From assembly GCA_013812565.1 (NCBI GenBank), contig JACCTF010001028.1, positions 1 through 8,136 on the forward strand: DNA of 8,136 nucleotides, written 5' to 3'. Origin of the DNA: Pyrinomonadaceae bacterium. GTDB lineage: Bacteria; Acidobacteriota; Blastocatellia; Pyrinomonadales; Pyrinomonadaceae. This document shows, piece after piece, positions 1-5,956 of the stretch. Position numbers and translations under genes: made by a program. Each line of letters starts with the position of its first letter. Within the stretch, counting starts at the first letter, position 1. The notes under the pieces were generated by a model. That model had not been told where the DNA came from, did no database searches, and saw nothing but the letters and a program-made list of their open reading frames with translations.

Positions 1-370
1 CGTTAGCGCTTTTCCGGTGTGCATACCGAAACTTTCCATGTGATTCATCGGTGATCGCAAAGTGTGCGAGGTAAAGCGGATTGGCAATAAGCCGGAGGGG
101 GATAACACCGAAGCGGTCAAGGTCAGTACGTCGTTTGAAGAAGACAAGCTCAAAGCCAAAGCGTCGCCCCCGTGCTGTCTTCATATGACCCGTGTAATAC
201 CACCATTCAGTTTGTGCCTCTTTATGCGCATAAAGATCACGCGGCAGTTCAACGCCGTGGTGCTCTGTACCGTCGCGCAGCGTGGAGGGTTTGCCCACCA
301 CGGCATCAGCGACGCGGTCTAGAACATCGGCGGCAAGTTGTCCAAGTGGTTCCGTAAAATTTGTACTCAT
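1..370 (-). CDS. AttH/CrtC lipocalin-like protein, N-terminal part (3' end outside window)
   Basis: The frame opens at the ATG complementary to 368-370 and runs uninterrupted to the left edge, giving 123 codons. The protein carries the hallmarks of the AttH / carotenoid 1,2-hydratase (CrtC) lipocalin-like family: EWWYYTG at residues 55-61, GRRFGFELVFF at 68-78 and YLAHFAITD at 100-108, after an 'ELPRDLYAHK' lead-in. Family members include CrtC, which hydrates carotenoid ends, and AttH-type proteins of unknown function often found beside ABC transporters. The visible part cannot tell these apart, and most or all of the second lipocalin-like half lies outside the window. No signal peptide is evident: residues 1-45 are polar and partly helical. 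There is no clear Shine-Dalgarno; a short heptamer repeat sits just before the ATG. The family call is strong, the substrate unknown. Confidence 0.85.
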   Translation of the reverse strand, partial: MSTNFTEPLGQLAADVLDRVADAVVGKPSTLRDGTEHHGVELPRDLYAHKEAQTEWWYYTGHMKTARGRRFGFELVFFKRRTDLDRFGVIPLRLIANPLYLAHFAITDESHGKFRYAHRKSAN

Positions 371-377
371 GTGTTCG

Positions 378-405
378 TATTTGTGATTTTTGATTTGCGA
401 TTTGG
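378..405 (-). repeat. Four tandem degenerate 7-bp units
   Basis: On the minus strand four consecutive heptamers read CCAAATC, GCAAATC, AAAAATC and ACAAATA, exactly in register. They end seven bases before the start codon of the AttH-like gene. They occupy the place where a ribosome binding site would be expected and contain none. This could be a short heptamer repeat like those scattered in some bacterial intergenic regions, or an unstructured A-rich translation enhancer. Confidence 0.6.
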
Positions 406-516
406 AGGTATCAACTTAAAGCTCTGTTGTTCGTTACACCTTGTCATCAATAGTTTCAGCATTAGCCGCTCCACCATGCAAGCAAGATAGCAGAGAGGCG
501 GTGACAAAAGTATGTG

Positions 517-530
517 CCTTTTGCAAAAGG
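517..530. repeat. Perfect 14-bp palindrome in the gap between the NFACT and AttH-like genes
   Basis: CCTTTTGCAAAAGG equals its own reverse complement. It lies 21 bases past the NFACT stop and about 147 bases before the AttH-like start, so it is placed either for a regulator of the downstream gene or as part of the NFACT 3' end. As RNA it would have almost no loop and no following T-run on either strand, so a DNA-binding dyad is more likely than a terminator. No convincing promoter was found beside it. Confidence 0.4.
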
Positions 531-551
531 AAGTTCGCTTTTTGCGGGAAT

Positions 552-2036
552 TCACACGCGCTCGATGTTTTCGCCGGGTTCTACTAACAGGGTGCGAAAG
601 TTGGACAAGCGAACAAGGCCGGGGACCGCGCCCTTCGGCTTGGACAAAAACTTGCGCTGCGTATAGTGAACGGAGACTTTCGAATCTTTGCGGGCTTGGC
701 TGAAACCAGCGGCCAACTGTGCTGCTTCGATAAGGGTGCGCTGAGGAACTTCCGTTTTAGGCGTGTGATTGCGCACAATGACATGCGAGCCTGGGTAATC
801 GGCGGCGTGAAACCACCAATCGGAAGGGCGTGCGACATGAAACGTCAAATGATCATTATCGCGCGCCGCCCGCCCGACAAGAATCTCATAGCCATCCGAT
901 GAACGATAGCGTCTGGCTCCCGGAACCGTTTCTTCACGGCGATTCTTTGAGCGATTCTCCGGCGCGTTTGCTTTGCGCTTGCCCCCTGTTTTAGTTGCCG
1001 CTTCGTCTCTGAAGGCGTCGAGCGCCGCTTCGTCTCCAGCTTCGATGATCCTTTCTAGTTCGTGCCGTTGCGCTTCGAGGATCGCTAGTTCTTCCGCGAG
1101 TTTTTCGAGTCGCTGGGCGATTTCTTGACGGGCATGCTTAGCTTTTGTGTAGCGCGCGAATGCCCGCGCGGCTTCTTCCTGCAACGTACGGTTTTCATCA
1201 ATCTCTAATTCGATGATGGGTGCGTGCTCCGCATAGTAATCCGTGAGACGCACAACACCTCCGCGCCGCTCAGCGGTGGCGATATTGGCGAGCAGCAGAT
1301 CACCGATCCGTTTGTGTTCTTCGGCATCGCCGTGCCTCCTGAGATCGTCTGAGAGATTACGTCCGAGTTTGCGGCGCTTCCCAAACTCTTTGCGGAGGCG
1401 CGCCTGCTGCTCCGCCGCGCGTTGATCAAAGAGGCGTGTGCGTTCGAGATGTTGATAATAAGCGTCCGCCGCGTCAGATAGGGAAGCGAATTCACCTCGC
1501 TCAAAGGGTGGTGTCGATAACTGAGGAGATGCGCTTTGCGTGTCGTGGAAAGCAGGCGGCGCTTCGTATAGATCGGCGACCTCATGATTCTTCCCGTGCG
1601 ATGGTCGCAATGAATCAAGAATGCGTCCATGTTCGTCCAACAGGAAAAGGTTTGCTGTCCGTCCCGTCAGTTGCACGATGAGTGATGGAGTGTGCGTGTC
1701 ACCAATAGCCGTCTGCGCGTCGAAGGCGAAACGCACAATGCGGTCTCCTTCATCTTTCGTGAGCGCACGAAGAATTGCTCCGCCAATATGTTTGCGAAGC
1801 GCGAGCGCAAACGGCGAGGGCGGGAGAGATTGCTTCTCAAGTTCGCGAACTGTGCGGCGAATCAGGTGCATGCGTGGCTGGTTTGATTCAGCGGAGATCA
1901 GAAGGTAGCGACCATCATCCGGGCGGAAGTCGATGGCAAGACGAGCGCGGGCAAGCTGAAAAAGTTTACCCATCCGGTGCCCCACGAGCGCCGAGCGAAG
2001 TTCCTCAACAATCTGGTTGAGCGTTTGATCGTTCAT
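552..2036 (-). CDS. rqcH: RqcH/NFACT-family protein (Rqc2/NEMF homologue, fibronectin-binding-like)
   Basis: Bacterial RqcH binds the large ribosomal subunit after a stalled ribosome splits and brings in tRNA-Ala to add C-terminal alanine tails that mark the nascent chain for degradation. This 494-residue protein shows an NFACT-N domain (about 1-150) with the Asp-Arg pair D98-R99 at the position of the tRNA-binding DR motif of Bacillus subtilis RqcH. A long charged coiled-coil middle follows (about 186-345, with a 'GDLLLANI' and 'ARAFARYTKAKHA' segment typical of the family). A Lys/Arg-rich linker (351-370) leads to a C-terminal NFACT-R/DUF814 domain (about 382-485) with EILVGR, DNDHLTF, DWWFH and PGSHVIVRN. 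It is shorter than the roughly 570-residue Bacillus protein because the helix-hairpin-helix part expected between NFACT-N and the coiled coil seems missing. The start is the only good ATG before the domain; no strong Shine-Dalgarno is visible. The symbol rests on homology; older annotations call such proteins fibronectin-binding. Confidence 0.9.
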   Translation of the reverse strand: MNDQTLNQIVEELRSALVGHRMGKLFQLARARLAIDFRPDDGRYLLISAESNQPRMHLIRRTVRELEKQSLPPSPFALALRKHIGGAILRALTKDEGDRIVRFAFDAQTAIGDTHTPSLIVQLTGRTANLFLLDEHGRILDSLRPSHGKNHEVADLYEAPPAFHDTQSASPQLSTPPFERGEFASLSDAADAYYQHLERTRLFDQRAAEQQARLRKEFGKRRKLGRNLSDDLRRHGDAEEHKRIGDLLLANIATAERRGGVVRLTDYYAEHAPIIELEIDENRTLQEEAARAFARYTKAKHARQEIAQRLEKLAEELAILEAQRHELERIIEAGDEAALDAFRDEAATKTGGKRKANAPENRSKNRREETVPGARRYRSSDGYEILVGRAARDNDHLTFHVARPSDWWFHAADYPGSHVIVRNHTPKTEVPQRTLIEAAQLAAGFSQARKDSKVSVHYTQRKFLSKPKGAVPGLVRLSNFRTLLVEPGENIERV

Positions 2037-2064
2037 GACGATACAAGAGATGCGAATGGTCGTC

Positions 2065-2093
2065 GCTAAAGATCAACCTGCAATAGCTTTCAA
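2065..2093 (-). promoter_or_regulatory. Weak candidate sigma70-like promoter for the NFACT gene
   Basis: On the minus strand TTGAAA (2088-2093) is followed after 17 bases by TTTAGC (2065-2070), placing transcription start roughly 20 bases before the ATG. The -35 is good, the -10 matches only three of six positions. It is the best pair in the gap 2037-2241, but the support is thin. Confidence 0.2.
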
Positions 2094-2241
2094 GAGAATA
2101 AAAGTTCGGAGCGTTGCCTTCAGGCGGGTTGTGCGGCGGGGGAAAGAAGCTCGACCAAAGTCGGTATTCCGAGCCATTACCCCTCACATCTTTCTCTACC
2201 CTTGGACTGATGTCTAAACTAACAAAATCTTCAATCAATGC

Positions 2242-2276
2242 AAAAGGCTCTGCTCTTTAATCAATCAAGCAGAGCC
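2242..2276 (-). terminator. Intrinsic terminator after the RDD gene
   Basis: A perfect 9-bp stem, GGCTCTGCT (2246-2254) with AGCAGAGCC (2268-2276), encloses a 13-base loop. Read on the minus strand it is followed at once by TTTT (2242-2245) and a T-rich stretch. It lies 33 bases past the RDD stop codon. The U-run is short, so termination may be partial, but stem strength and position fit. It separates the RDD gene from the NFACT gene downstream. Confidence 0.7.
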
Positions 2277-2308
2277 CTCGGAATGTTAGGGGTGGAGCTT
2301 TCCCTTGT

Positions 2309-3670
2309 CTACTCGCGTATCACGATTGTGCCGGAGAGGCGGTCATGTGCCGTGCGGCTTTCAATGTCAAGCAGCGCATATAACAACCCGAATCCAAATG
2401 CGGCAACAGAAACCATTTGAAGGAGCGCGCGCCGCACTGCTTGCTCCATTGTCGGCGACTCTCGCGTTGTGGCATCAACCGTACGAAGTGAAACGAGCGA
2501 CATGCCACAGGTGCGTCCCCACAGGGCTGTCGAAGCCGCCAGGTAGAGAAACGACATGATTAAGAAGATGCTGCACATCAAAGCGATCACACCCAAGTTC
2601 GTCCAATCTCCGCTCGTTAGCTCTATGATTGCCGCGAAGGGTGAGACGACAAAGACGATAAGCAACAGATCGATGATTCCTCCGGCGAAGCGCGCCGCGA
2701 CGGGCGCGATCTCGGTGCTGTTTAGCGCAGCCTTAGTTGTGTTGTACTCCTGTGTGGCTGCGCAATGCGAAAGCACTTCGTCATCGACTACCTCGGCGAA
2801 GACGCGGCGGGGTTGCGGCGCAGGCGTCAGCACCACTGGCGCGAGCGCTGGCGTAGTTGCCGGTAGCTTATTGGCGGCAATCTTTATTGTGGGTTGGACT
2901 GGTTGATCTGGAACTACGGGTTGCTTCGGGCTGGCCGTCGCCGATTGAGCTGGAGGGGAAGGCCGAACTGAATTAATTTGTATGTCTGGAACAACCATCA
3001 CGAAATTTGTGGGCCGCTCAGCCTCGACACCCTTTTTAGATTTCTCCGGCAAAGCAGGAGGGCTTTGCGTCACAGGGGCACACGGAGTTTCCGAAGCGGC
3101 GACGGGCACTGTTGCCGTAGGGGGGCGCTCAGGTTGCTTCGCTTCAACAACGCGTGCCAACGCCGTGGCGGCGCTTGCGCCGTTCATTCCCGCCGAGCGT
3201 ACGCGGGCGGGTGGCGGAGGTGGCTGCCGGTGCGCGCGTTCAAGGCGGCGCAGGGCTGCTGCAACAATCGGGTTGAGCGTGGAAGGATCTACGGATGGTG
3301 GCACAAGCCCCAGATGCGACTCGGTTTGGGCGGGTGGTTGCTCTACGTCGGCCTGGAGCGCGGCTTCTTCCTCCGCCTCACGCTGGCGGCGATGTTGAAT
3401 TTCGCGCACACGCTCGCTCAACTCTTTGCGCCACTGTGGTTGCAACGACCGCCCCGAGGCTGCCGGAAACTCGATCAAAGTTGACACACGTGAGGCCGCC
3501 CGCCGAGCGTCACCCGCTTCCTTTAGCAAAGAAGGTGTTTCAACTTGCTGAGATATTGGAACAGAAGGCTGTTCCTGTTCAGTAACTAAGGAAGGCGAAA
3601 CAGGATTTTTGCATTGCGGGCAAATATCCAAATCGTCGGCTAAAGCGCCGCAGCATGCCGCACACTGCAT
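2309..3670 (-). CDS. RDD-family membrane protein with N-terminal zinc ribbon
   Basis: Protein of 453 residues. The N-terminus has a CxxC-x10-CxxC zinc ribbon (C3, C6, C17, C20). Then come a charged helix rich in Arg and Glu (about 80-110), a long Pro/Ala/Val-rich low-complexity linker (about 110-325), and a C-terminal RDD domain (about 326-450). The RDD domain shows 'ARFAGGIIDLLL' near 326-337, GRTCGM (385-390), the closing 'SRTAHDRLSGT' near 438-448, and three membrane spans at about 330-350, 360-381 and 416-434. RDD proteins are poorly characterised inner-membrane proteins; some have been linked to ion transport, and nothing here fixes a substrate. The start is set at the ATG of 3668-3670 because a strong AGGAGG lies 10 bases upstream. 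A TTG eight codons earlier would also open the frame but would place that ribosome site inside the coding region. A terminator follows the stop. Confidence 0.85.
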   Translation of the reverse strand: MQCAACCGALADDLDICPQCKNPVSPSLVTEQEQPSVPISQQVETPSLLKEAGDARRAASRVSTLIEFPAASGRSLQPQWRKELSERVREIQHRRQREAEEEAALQADVEQPPAQTESHLGLVPPSVDPSTLNPIVAAALRRLERAHRQPPPPPARVRSAGMNGASAATALARVVEAKQPERPPTATVPVAASETPCAPVTQSPPALPEKSKKGVEAERPTNFVMVVPDIQINSVRPSPPAQSATASPKQPVVPDQPVQPTIKIAANKLPATTPALAPVVLTPAPQPRRVFAEVVDDEVLSHCAATQEYNTTKAALNSTEIAPVAARFAGGIIDLLLIVFVVSPFAAIIELTSGDWTNLGVIALMCSIFLIMSFLYLAASTALWGRTCGMSLVSLRTVDATTRESPTMEQAVRRALLQMVSVAAFGFGLLYALLDIESRTAHDRLSGTIVIRE

Positions 3671-3680
3671 ACGTGGAGTG

Positions 3681-3686
3681 CCTCCT
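3681..3686 (-). promoter_or_regulatory. Strong ribosome binding site that fixes the RDD gene start
   Basis: AGGAGG on the minus strand, 10 bases before the ATG at 3670. It argues against the upstream in-frame TTG at 3692-3694, whose reading would translate through this site. Confidence 0.7.
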
Positions 3687-3761
3687 GAATACAAAGCTAA
3701 AGTTGATCTCTGGGGTAACTGCCGGAACCTGTAAATCCAAGCCCGTTAAAATTTCGCGCGG

Positions 3762-3791
3762 ATGCTATCAGAAACTACTTTAAGTAGTCAA
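3762..3791 (-). promoter_or_regulatory. Candidate promoter of the RDD gene with a 15-bp dyad in its spacer
   Basis: On the minus strand TTGACT (3786-3791) and TAGCAT (3762-3767) are separated by 18 bases, predicting transcription start near 3755 and a leader of about 85 bases. The sequence at 3774-3788 is a perfect dyad: ACTACTT, one central base, AAGTAGT. It overlaps the last three bases of the -35 and fills most of the spacer, the classical place for a repressor operator. The promoter elements match five and four of six consensus positions; the regulator is unknown. Confidence 0.4.
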
Positions 3792-4091
3792 CGAGAAAAT
3801 GTACAAGCAAATGTAGGTGGTTAGTTGGCGACTACAAGATGCTGGGTGGAGGGTATGCTATCGCCCCATGGGTTGAAGGCTCGATGAATCATCTTCCACG
3901 GCGAAGGAACAAATAATCCTTCTCAAAGTGGGCAGCAACTGCCAAATCTAAAGCCGAACGAATTTCGCTGCCGTTTCTAAAACAGGGAAGCAGCAAAGCG
4001 AGTTTGAACAATCGCCGCGCAAACTACCAGAGCTTTAGAGAGGCCGTCTACCGGCAAAGTCGGCGCTTGACGCTCGGCAGAGAGGCGCTCG

Positions 4092-4826
4092 TCAGTAATC
4101 GTCCGTGATGCGAATCAGATTGGGCGATTGTTTATACTCATCCAACTCATCGTCCCTGCTCGGTTCGATGATGATGTGCGTTGTTGTCTGGGTTATCTCT
4201 TCACAGAGTTCGTTTGGCGTGCTGTCAACTTGCTGGACGAAAGCGACGACGTGAGTCTCTTCGTGCACGTAACGTTCGTAGTATCGTGCCGGTTGTGAAA
4301 TCTCTTTGCGTACCTTTTCCGCGATTTCGCCGAGGTCAATGAAGTAGTCGGCAACGTCGATCAACTTCGGCGCGGTATTCGAACGAAAACCGGCGATCTC
4401 CACGCGACAGCCTTTGTATGCAACGGCATTGACCGCGTAAACAAAATCTTCATCGCCGGAGACGAGCACCGCCGTGTCGTAGCGTCCTGCCAGACTCAGC
4501 ATATCAACGGCAATTTCAACATCAAGGTTCGCTTTGCGCGTGCCGTCATAAAAGGTTTTCAACTCTTTTTGGATCACGCGAAATCCGTTGCGACGCATCC
4601 ATAAGAGAAAGCCTTGCTGCCGCTCGGCTCCCGTATCAACGCCGGTGTAGAAGAAGGCGCGCAAAAGCCGCCCGTCGCCTAACAGGACGCGTAAGAGTTT
4701 GTTGTAATCGATGTCTAGGTTGTGGAACCGCGCTGCGTGAAAAAGGTTATTGCCATCAATGAATACTGCGACTCTGCCACGATAACCGAACTGCCATGAA
4801 ACATTATTCGTCGGATCAAAATGCAT
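4092..4826 (-). CDS. NYN-domain (PIN-like, LabA/DUF88) putative nuclease
   Basis: Protein of 244 residues. Residues 17-168 form a NYN domain, the PIN-like fold of metal-dependent RNases: 'VAVFIDGNNLFH' (19-30, with D24 and N26-N27), a middle acidic site in 'LDVEIAVDM' (101-109, D102 and D108), and LVSGDEDF (121-128, D125 and D127), followed by 'GCRVEIAGF'. All acidic residues expected to hold the metal are present, so an active nuclease is likely; the substrate is unknown. The last 75 residues form an extra tail, with a Tyr/Arg/Glu-rich stretch and an acidic end, outside the core fold. The ATG at 4826 has GGAG 11 bases upstream and lies 17 codons before the first strand. It stands alone: 127 bases follow the lipoprotein gene and 421 precede the RDD gene. 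Confidence 0.85.
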   Translation of the reverse strand: MHFDPTNNVSWQFGYRGRVAVFIDGNNLFHAARFHNLDIDYNKLLRVLLGDGRLLRAFFYTGVDTGAERQQGFLLWMRRNGFRVIQKELKTFYDGTRKANLDVEIAVDMLSLAGRYDTAVLVSGDEDFVYAVNAVAYKGCRVEIAGFRSNTAPKLIDVADYFIDLGEIAEKVRKEISQPARYYERYVHEETHVVAFVQQVDSTPNELCEEITQTTTHIIIEPSRDDELDEYKQSPNLIRITDDY

Positions 4827-4904
4827 CTCAAAAATAACTCCAACAGTAGAAATATCAAATACCTATGCGAACAGAATGCCGCCCGAAGGTGACGGTGGTC
4901 AAGC

Positions 4905-4931
4905 AAAAACAGGTTATTGAATTATATACCT
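4905..4931 (-). promoter_or_regulatory. TATAAT -10-like element, alternatively an AT-rich hairpin with T-run
   Basis: In the 127-base gap before the NYN gene the minus strand holds a perfect TATAAT (4921-4926), which would start transcription about 88 bases before the NYN ATG; no good -35 is found at 16-18 bases. The same bases form a bulged AT-rich hairpin (AGGT at 4928-4931 with ACCT at 4911-4914, plus three inner pairs) followed by GTTTTTG, which could be a weak terminator of the lipoprotein gene. The two readings compete. Confidence 0.3.
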
Positions 4932-4953
4932 AAGCTCATGCGTTTGGCTGCTT

Positions 4954-5841
4954 TCAACGGGGCGCAGCAATAATCTCACCCGTTGCTGCATCGAGGTACA
5001 CAATCTGCGCCGCGCTCGTCGGCCCGACCGCAATCTCCCAGGCAAGCCGTAGTTCAAGCCTTGGTGTCCCACTGGTTTCTATCACGGGGTAGACCACTAA
5101 CTCGCGCACGGCTGTTTCATCTCCAGCCCGAAGGGTGCGCGTCTGCGGCTGGCCCGCCGCATCCGTATGAGTGAAAGTCTGATTTGCGAGGCGCGCTACC
5201 GCTTGCTCTCTCGTGAGTCGCGGACGAATCTGGTCGAGCGCACGCTCCAGGCGCGTCGCATCCGGGATGCCGGTGCTTGAAAGCTCAATCACGCGTCGAT
5301 CCGGTGTGAAACTAATCGTCAGTTCACCATAGCCGCCGCGCAGTGGGTAATTAAAAGGACGCTGCTGGTAGCGAACTTGTTGCGCGCCGTCCCCATCTAC
5401 GGCTCTCTTGTGTTCAACGAGCGACAATTCCTGCGCCTCAACGCCGAGCAACGCATTGGCGCTACTGATGAAACGACGCAGCGCTTCGCGCGACTCCTCT
5501 TCGGTTGCGAACGTCGCTTCGCTTCCAATTTTCGGCAAGCGCAGCGGCGCGGCAAGCTGTGTAGGCAGCGCACGCACCGTTGCTGTAATGGGCTGAAATT
5601 CCGGCAAAGGCGCATCGAGGATTCCTTGATCACGCACGAGCGCCTGCCACGCCGCAATTGCTTGTTCGCGTCTCTCCTCGCTGCCGGTAAAGACAACCGG
5701 GTATGCGGAAACATCAGCGCGCGGCTGCGCGGGATCGGGCGGACGCGAAGCGGCACCGCACGCACTCACCAACAATGCGAGCGCCGTCAAGACGAACGCA
5801 GATAGTGACAACCTCTTTGCTTGTTGACTGATAATGCCCAT
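4954..5841 (-). CDS. Predicted lipoprotein with PepSY/FTP propeptide-like domains
   Basis: Protein of 295 residues with a lipoprotein signal peptide: basic n-region (K9, R10), hydrophobic core 12-25 and lipobox LVSAC with the modified Cys at C28. The mature protein is probably anchored to a membrane and faces the periplasm. Residues 110-195 resemble the FTP fold found in propeptides of M4/M36 metallopeptidases: a helix (TEEESREALRRFI), then 'QVRYQQRPFNYPLRGGYGEL' and 'TISFTPDRRVIEL'. Residues 209-291 look like a PepSY unit: helix 'LTREQAVARLAN', then strands 'RLELRLAWEIAV' and 'IVYLDAATGEII'. No peptidase domain or HExxH motif follows, so this is a stand-alone propeptide-like protein, possibly a protease inhibitor or scaffold; that role is inferred. 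The ATG at 5841 has only a weak GAAG upstream. The domain reading is by pattern, without alignment. Confidence 0.75.
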   Translation of the reverse strand: MGIISQQAKRLSLSAFVLTALALLVSACGAASRPPDPAQPRADVSAYPVVFTGSEERREQAIAAWQALVRDQGILDAPLPEFQPITATVRALPTQLAAPLRLPKIGSEATFATEEESREALRRFISSANALLGVEAQELSLVEHKRAVDGDGAQQVRYQQRPFNYPLRGGYGELTISFTPDRRVIELSSTGIPDATRLERALDQIRPRLTREQAVARLANQTFTHTDAAGQPQTRTLRAGDETAVRELVVYPVIETSGTPRLELRLAWEIAVGPTSAAQIVYLDAATGEIIAAPR

Positions 5842-5852
5842 CGTCGCTTCTG

Positions 5853-5880
5853 ATTATAACGAATCGTACTTTCTGAGCAA
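5853..5880 (-). promoter_or_regulatory. Candidate promoter of the lipoprotein gene
   Basis: A perfect TATAAT (5853-5858, minus strand) with TTGCTC (5875-5880) 16 bases upstream. Transcription would begin about five bases before the ATG at 5841, implying a nearly leaderless message, in keeping with the lack of a good ribosome site. The -35 matches only three positions. Confidence 0.35.
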
Positions 5881-5915
5881 TGAAGCATCACTCGATGATA
5901 GTGACTGGACGTTGA

Positions 5916-5943
5916 TTGCAAAGATCGCCGTGCATCGTATAAT
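5916..5943 (+). promoter_or_regulatory. Candidate promoter of the rlmB gene
   Basis: TTGCAA (5916-5921) and a perfect TATAAT (5938-5943) are 16 bases apart, predicting a start near 5950. This is back to back with the lipoprotein promoter. If real, the message would begin at or within the GGAG at 5947-5950, so either transcription starts a little earlier elsewhere or translation begins from a very short leader or from a later ATG. Confidence 0.4.
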
Positions 5944-5946
5944 CCT

Positions 5947-5950
5947 GGAG
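5947..5950 (+). promoter_or_regulatory. Ribosome binding site favouring the 5957 start of rlmB
   Basis: GGAG, six bases before the ATG at 5957. None of the other in-frame ATGs (5834, 5984, 6089) has a site of this quality at this distance, although 5984 follows a weaker GAGAG. Confidence 0.5.
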
Positions 5951-5956
5951 CGAAAG

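Larger units (their letters stand above)
3671..4091. other. 421-bp intergenic region between the NYN and RDD genes
   Basis: Apart from the RDD ribosome site, promoter and dyad, I see no gene here. A small hairpin, GAAGGA (3903-3908) with TCCTTC (3917-3922), lies about 170 bases past the NYN stop and has no T-run on the minus strand. The 8-mer ATGCTATC occurs twice (3762 and 3855). No tRNA fold or clear terminator of the NYN gene was found. The long gap argues that the two flanking genes are transcribed separately. Confidence 0.5.

Noticed and set aside
2005..2238. A 77-codon minus-strand frame overlapping the NFACT start
   Set aside because: It overlaps the start of the NFACT gene in another frame, has no ribosome site and no recognisable fold, and covers what looks like a leader region.
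2556..3585. Several long open frames on the plus strand opposite the RDD gene
   Set aside because: They mirror the Pro/Ala-rich linker in antisense, which gives stop-free Gly/Arg-rich shadows. The RDD reading has clear motifs and a ribosome site.
3839..3916. A 25-codon plus-strand frame starting at ATG 3839 in the gap between the NYN and RDD genes
   Set aside because: No ribosome binding site at a usable distance, no recognisable sequence, and it is antisense to the RDD leader; length is within chance expectation.
3903..3922. GAAGGA/TCCTTC hairpin considered as terminator of the NYN gene
   Set aside because: Only six pairs, about 170 bases from the stop codon and no T-run on the minus strand.
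5834..5956. Extending rlmB to the ATG at 5834
   Set aside because: It would overlap the start of the divergent lipoprotein gene, lacks a ribosome site, and adds 41 residues without family resemblance; 5957 has GGAG six bases upstream.
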